Of a DNA stretch of 5,417 nt, positions 4,255-5,417 are shown in pieces. The DNA is from an uncultured Corynebacterium sp. (GTDB lineage: Bacteria > Actinomycetota > Actinomycetes > Mycobacteriales > Mycobacteriaceae). How positions within the stretch are numbered: the stretch's first letter is position 1; the number at the start of each line of letters is the position of its first letter. A program made the translations under genes and the position numbers. The notes under the pieces were generated by a model. That model had not been told where the DNA came from. It saw only the letters and a list, made by a program, of their open reading frames with translations, and made no database searches. The DNA is taken from positions 1-5,417 of the forward strand of contig CAMILJ010000144.1 in NCBI GenBank assembly GCA_946222625.1. Direction: 5' to 3'.

Positions 4255-5417
4255 ATGACCAAAGTCCTCGACTTCTCCGCGGCACTCCCAAGAGCCACGG
4301 AGATCAAGCGCGCCGGCCACGACGGCGTACTACTCTACTGCTCACCACCGCGCGAGACGTGGATGAAAGCCAAGCAACCACCGCGCAGCTATCTCGACAC
4401 ACTCGACCGCGAGCGAGTGAAATTCGGCTTCGTCTGGCAATACAGCGGCGCGAACAACCCGGACACCATGCGCGGATACAACGGCGGAGTCGCAGACGCC
4501 CGAGCCGCACAGCAATACCTCGACTCCGTCGCATGCTCCGGCCACCCCGTCTACTTCGCAGTCGACTTCAACATCACCCTCGCCCAGTGGAACACCACCG
4601 CCGTCGAATACTTCCGCGGCGCTGTAAGCGTCCTCGGCCGCCAACGCGTCGGCATCTACGGCCACTCCCGCGCCGTCGCCTGGGCGAAACAAGACAACGT
4701 CGTGGCCACCGCCGCGCCGGGCCGGGTGCTCGGCTGGGTGACCAGCTCGTGGAACGCGGTGGGGTACGAGCCGTACTCCACCGTCTACCAGGGCACCCAC
4801 AATGTGCCCGGCCCGGACGGCGTGCAGGTTGACGTCAATACGGTGCTGCACGAGGAGTGGGGCTGGCGCGCAATCCCGTCGGCGCCCGCCCAGTCCAAAG
4901 CGCTCCCGGATGTGGTGCCGGCACCGGAAATCGTGGACTGGACCCACAGGTTCACATTCGGCCGGCCCCGACCGGTCGCAAACGTGGTGTACATCTTCAT
5001 TCACGTCACCGTGAACACGCCCGGGACCCCGGCGGAGAACGTCGCGAATTACCAGATCCGCTCCCAGTCCGGCTCGTACAACTCCCTCGGCGACATGAAG
5101 AAAGTGCTGCGAACAAACACCCTTGATTGGGTCGTGTGGGCGACCGGCAACAAGGGAAACATCATCGGCGCGCACTTTTCCTACGTCGCCACAGGCCGCG
5201 AAACGCGCGAGCAATGGCTCGGCGAGCTTAAGCCCATGTTCCTCAACGGCGCTTGGGAGGTCGCCAACTGGTGCCGCGAGCTCAGCATCCCCGCCGTCGT
5301 CGTGGACAGCCACGGCCTGCTTACCGGCGTACCCGGCACTGGCCTGTCGACGCACAAGGCAACCCGGGTGTGGGGCGGCACCAATCACGTCGACCCGGGC
5401 GAGGGATTCCCTATGGA
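4255..5417 (+). CDS. Phage endolysin: DUF1906 glycoside-hydrolase-like domain + N-acetylmuramoyl-L-alanine amidase (3' partial)
   Basis: The frame opens at ATG 4255 and is still open at the right edge after 387 codons. Residues about 4-205 fit the DUF1906/Rv2525c-like, TIM-barrel glycoside-hydrolase-like family: VLDFSAALP at the start, YFAVDF with Asp104, GIYGHS at 133-138 and QVDVN with Asp193 near the end. A Pro/Ala linker (about 210-227) leads to a type-2 amidase domain: VVYIFIHVT with His250, His367 in STHKAT, and NHVDPGEGFP with His378 and Asp380. These fit zinc-ligand and catalytic positions of that family, which cuts the bond between MurNAc and L-Ala of peptidoglycan. Family knowledge says such enzymes lyse actinobacterial walls at the end of infection. 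There is no signal peptide, so a holin or other release route is expected outside the window. The position after FP holds Met where Trp is commoner. Any C-terminal wall-binding part is cut off. Confidence 0.93.
   Translation, partial: MTKVLDFSAALPRATEIKRAGHDGVLLYCSPPRETWMKAKQPPRSYLDTLDRERVKFGFVWQYSGANNPDTMRGYNGGVADARAAQQYLDSVACSGHPVYFAVDFNITLAQWNTTAVEYFRGAVSVLGRQRVGIYGHSRAVAWAKQDNVVATAAPGRVLGWVTSSWNAVGYEPYSTVYQGTHNVPGPDGVQVDVNTVLHEEWGWRAIPSAPAQSKALPDVVPAPEIVDWTHRFTFGRPRPVANVVYIFIHVTVNTPGTPAENVANYQIRSQSGSYNSLGDMKKVLRTNTLDWVVWATGNKGNIIGAHFSYVATGRETREQWLGELKPMFLNGAWEVANWCRELSIPAVVVDSHGLLTGVPGTGLSTHKATRVWGGTNHVDPGEGFPM

Noticed and set aside
4342..5388. 348-codon minus-strand frame over the endolysin
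   Set aside because: The forward frame gives clear DUF1906 and amidase motifs in order; the reverse is His/Val/Gly/Arg-rich with no recognisable domain and is explained by GC bias at third positions.

Overview
This window looks like part of the late region of a double-stranded DNA tailed phage or prophage of a high-GC Gram-positive host. The best guess is an actinobacterium of the Corynebacterium/Rhodococcus type. The evidence is the high-GC, GC-third-codon bias, the compact all-forward gene order of tail genes then lysis gene, and an endolysin that joins a DUF1906/Rv2525c-like glycoside-hydrolase-like domain to a type-2 amidase domain, an architecture known from actinobacteriophages. The exact host is inference. 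All supported genes are on the + strand, and the long minus-strand frames are GC-driven shadows.

Layout. (1) Positions 2-2284 hold the 3' part of a large tail protein, open at the left edge. It has a tail-protein C-terminal-like head (to about 330), a very long perfect-heptad coiled-coil rod in two chemically different halves (479 to about 1003, His/Ser/Ala; 1037-1666, Ala-Glu-x-x-Arg), and a 205-residue probably beta-rich tip. (2) Positions 2337-3542 hold three small genes in tandem (122, 126 and 136 aa) that resemble each other by eye and share leader motifs. They are probably small beta-sandwich accessory proteins of the tail tip or virion; the first contains a G10 tract. (3) A rho-independent terminator lies at 3544-3577. 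(4) Positions 3592-4198 hold two overlapping small genes: a 149-aa protein and a 57-aa protein that starts at a GTG behind a perfect GGAGGAGG. Both end in a similar GD-x-V...VW motif. (5) A second terminator lies at 4204-4230. (6) The endolysin starts at 4255 and runs off the right edge.

How the genes may work together. The large rod protein and the three small proteins probably form or decorate the host-contacting end of the tail. The two small GD-x-V...VW proteins are of unknown role and sit between structural genes and the lysis cassette. The endolysin degrades peptidoglycan at the end of the cycle. No holin, integrase, tRNA, CRISPR array or insertion sequence is visible. No stretch over 300 bases lacks a gene.
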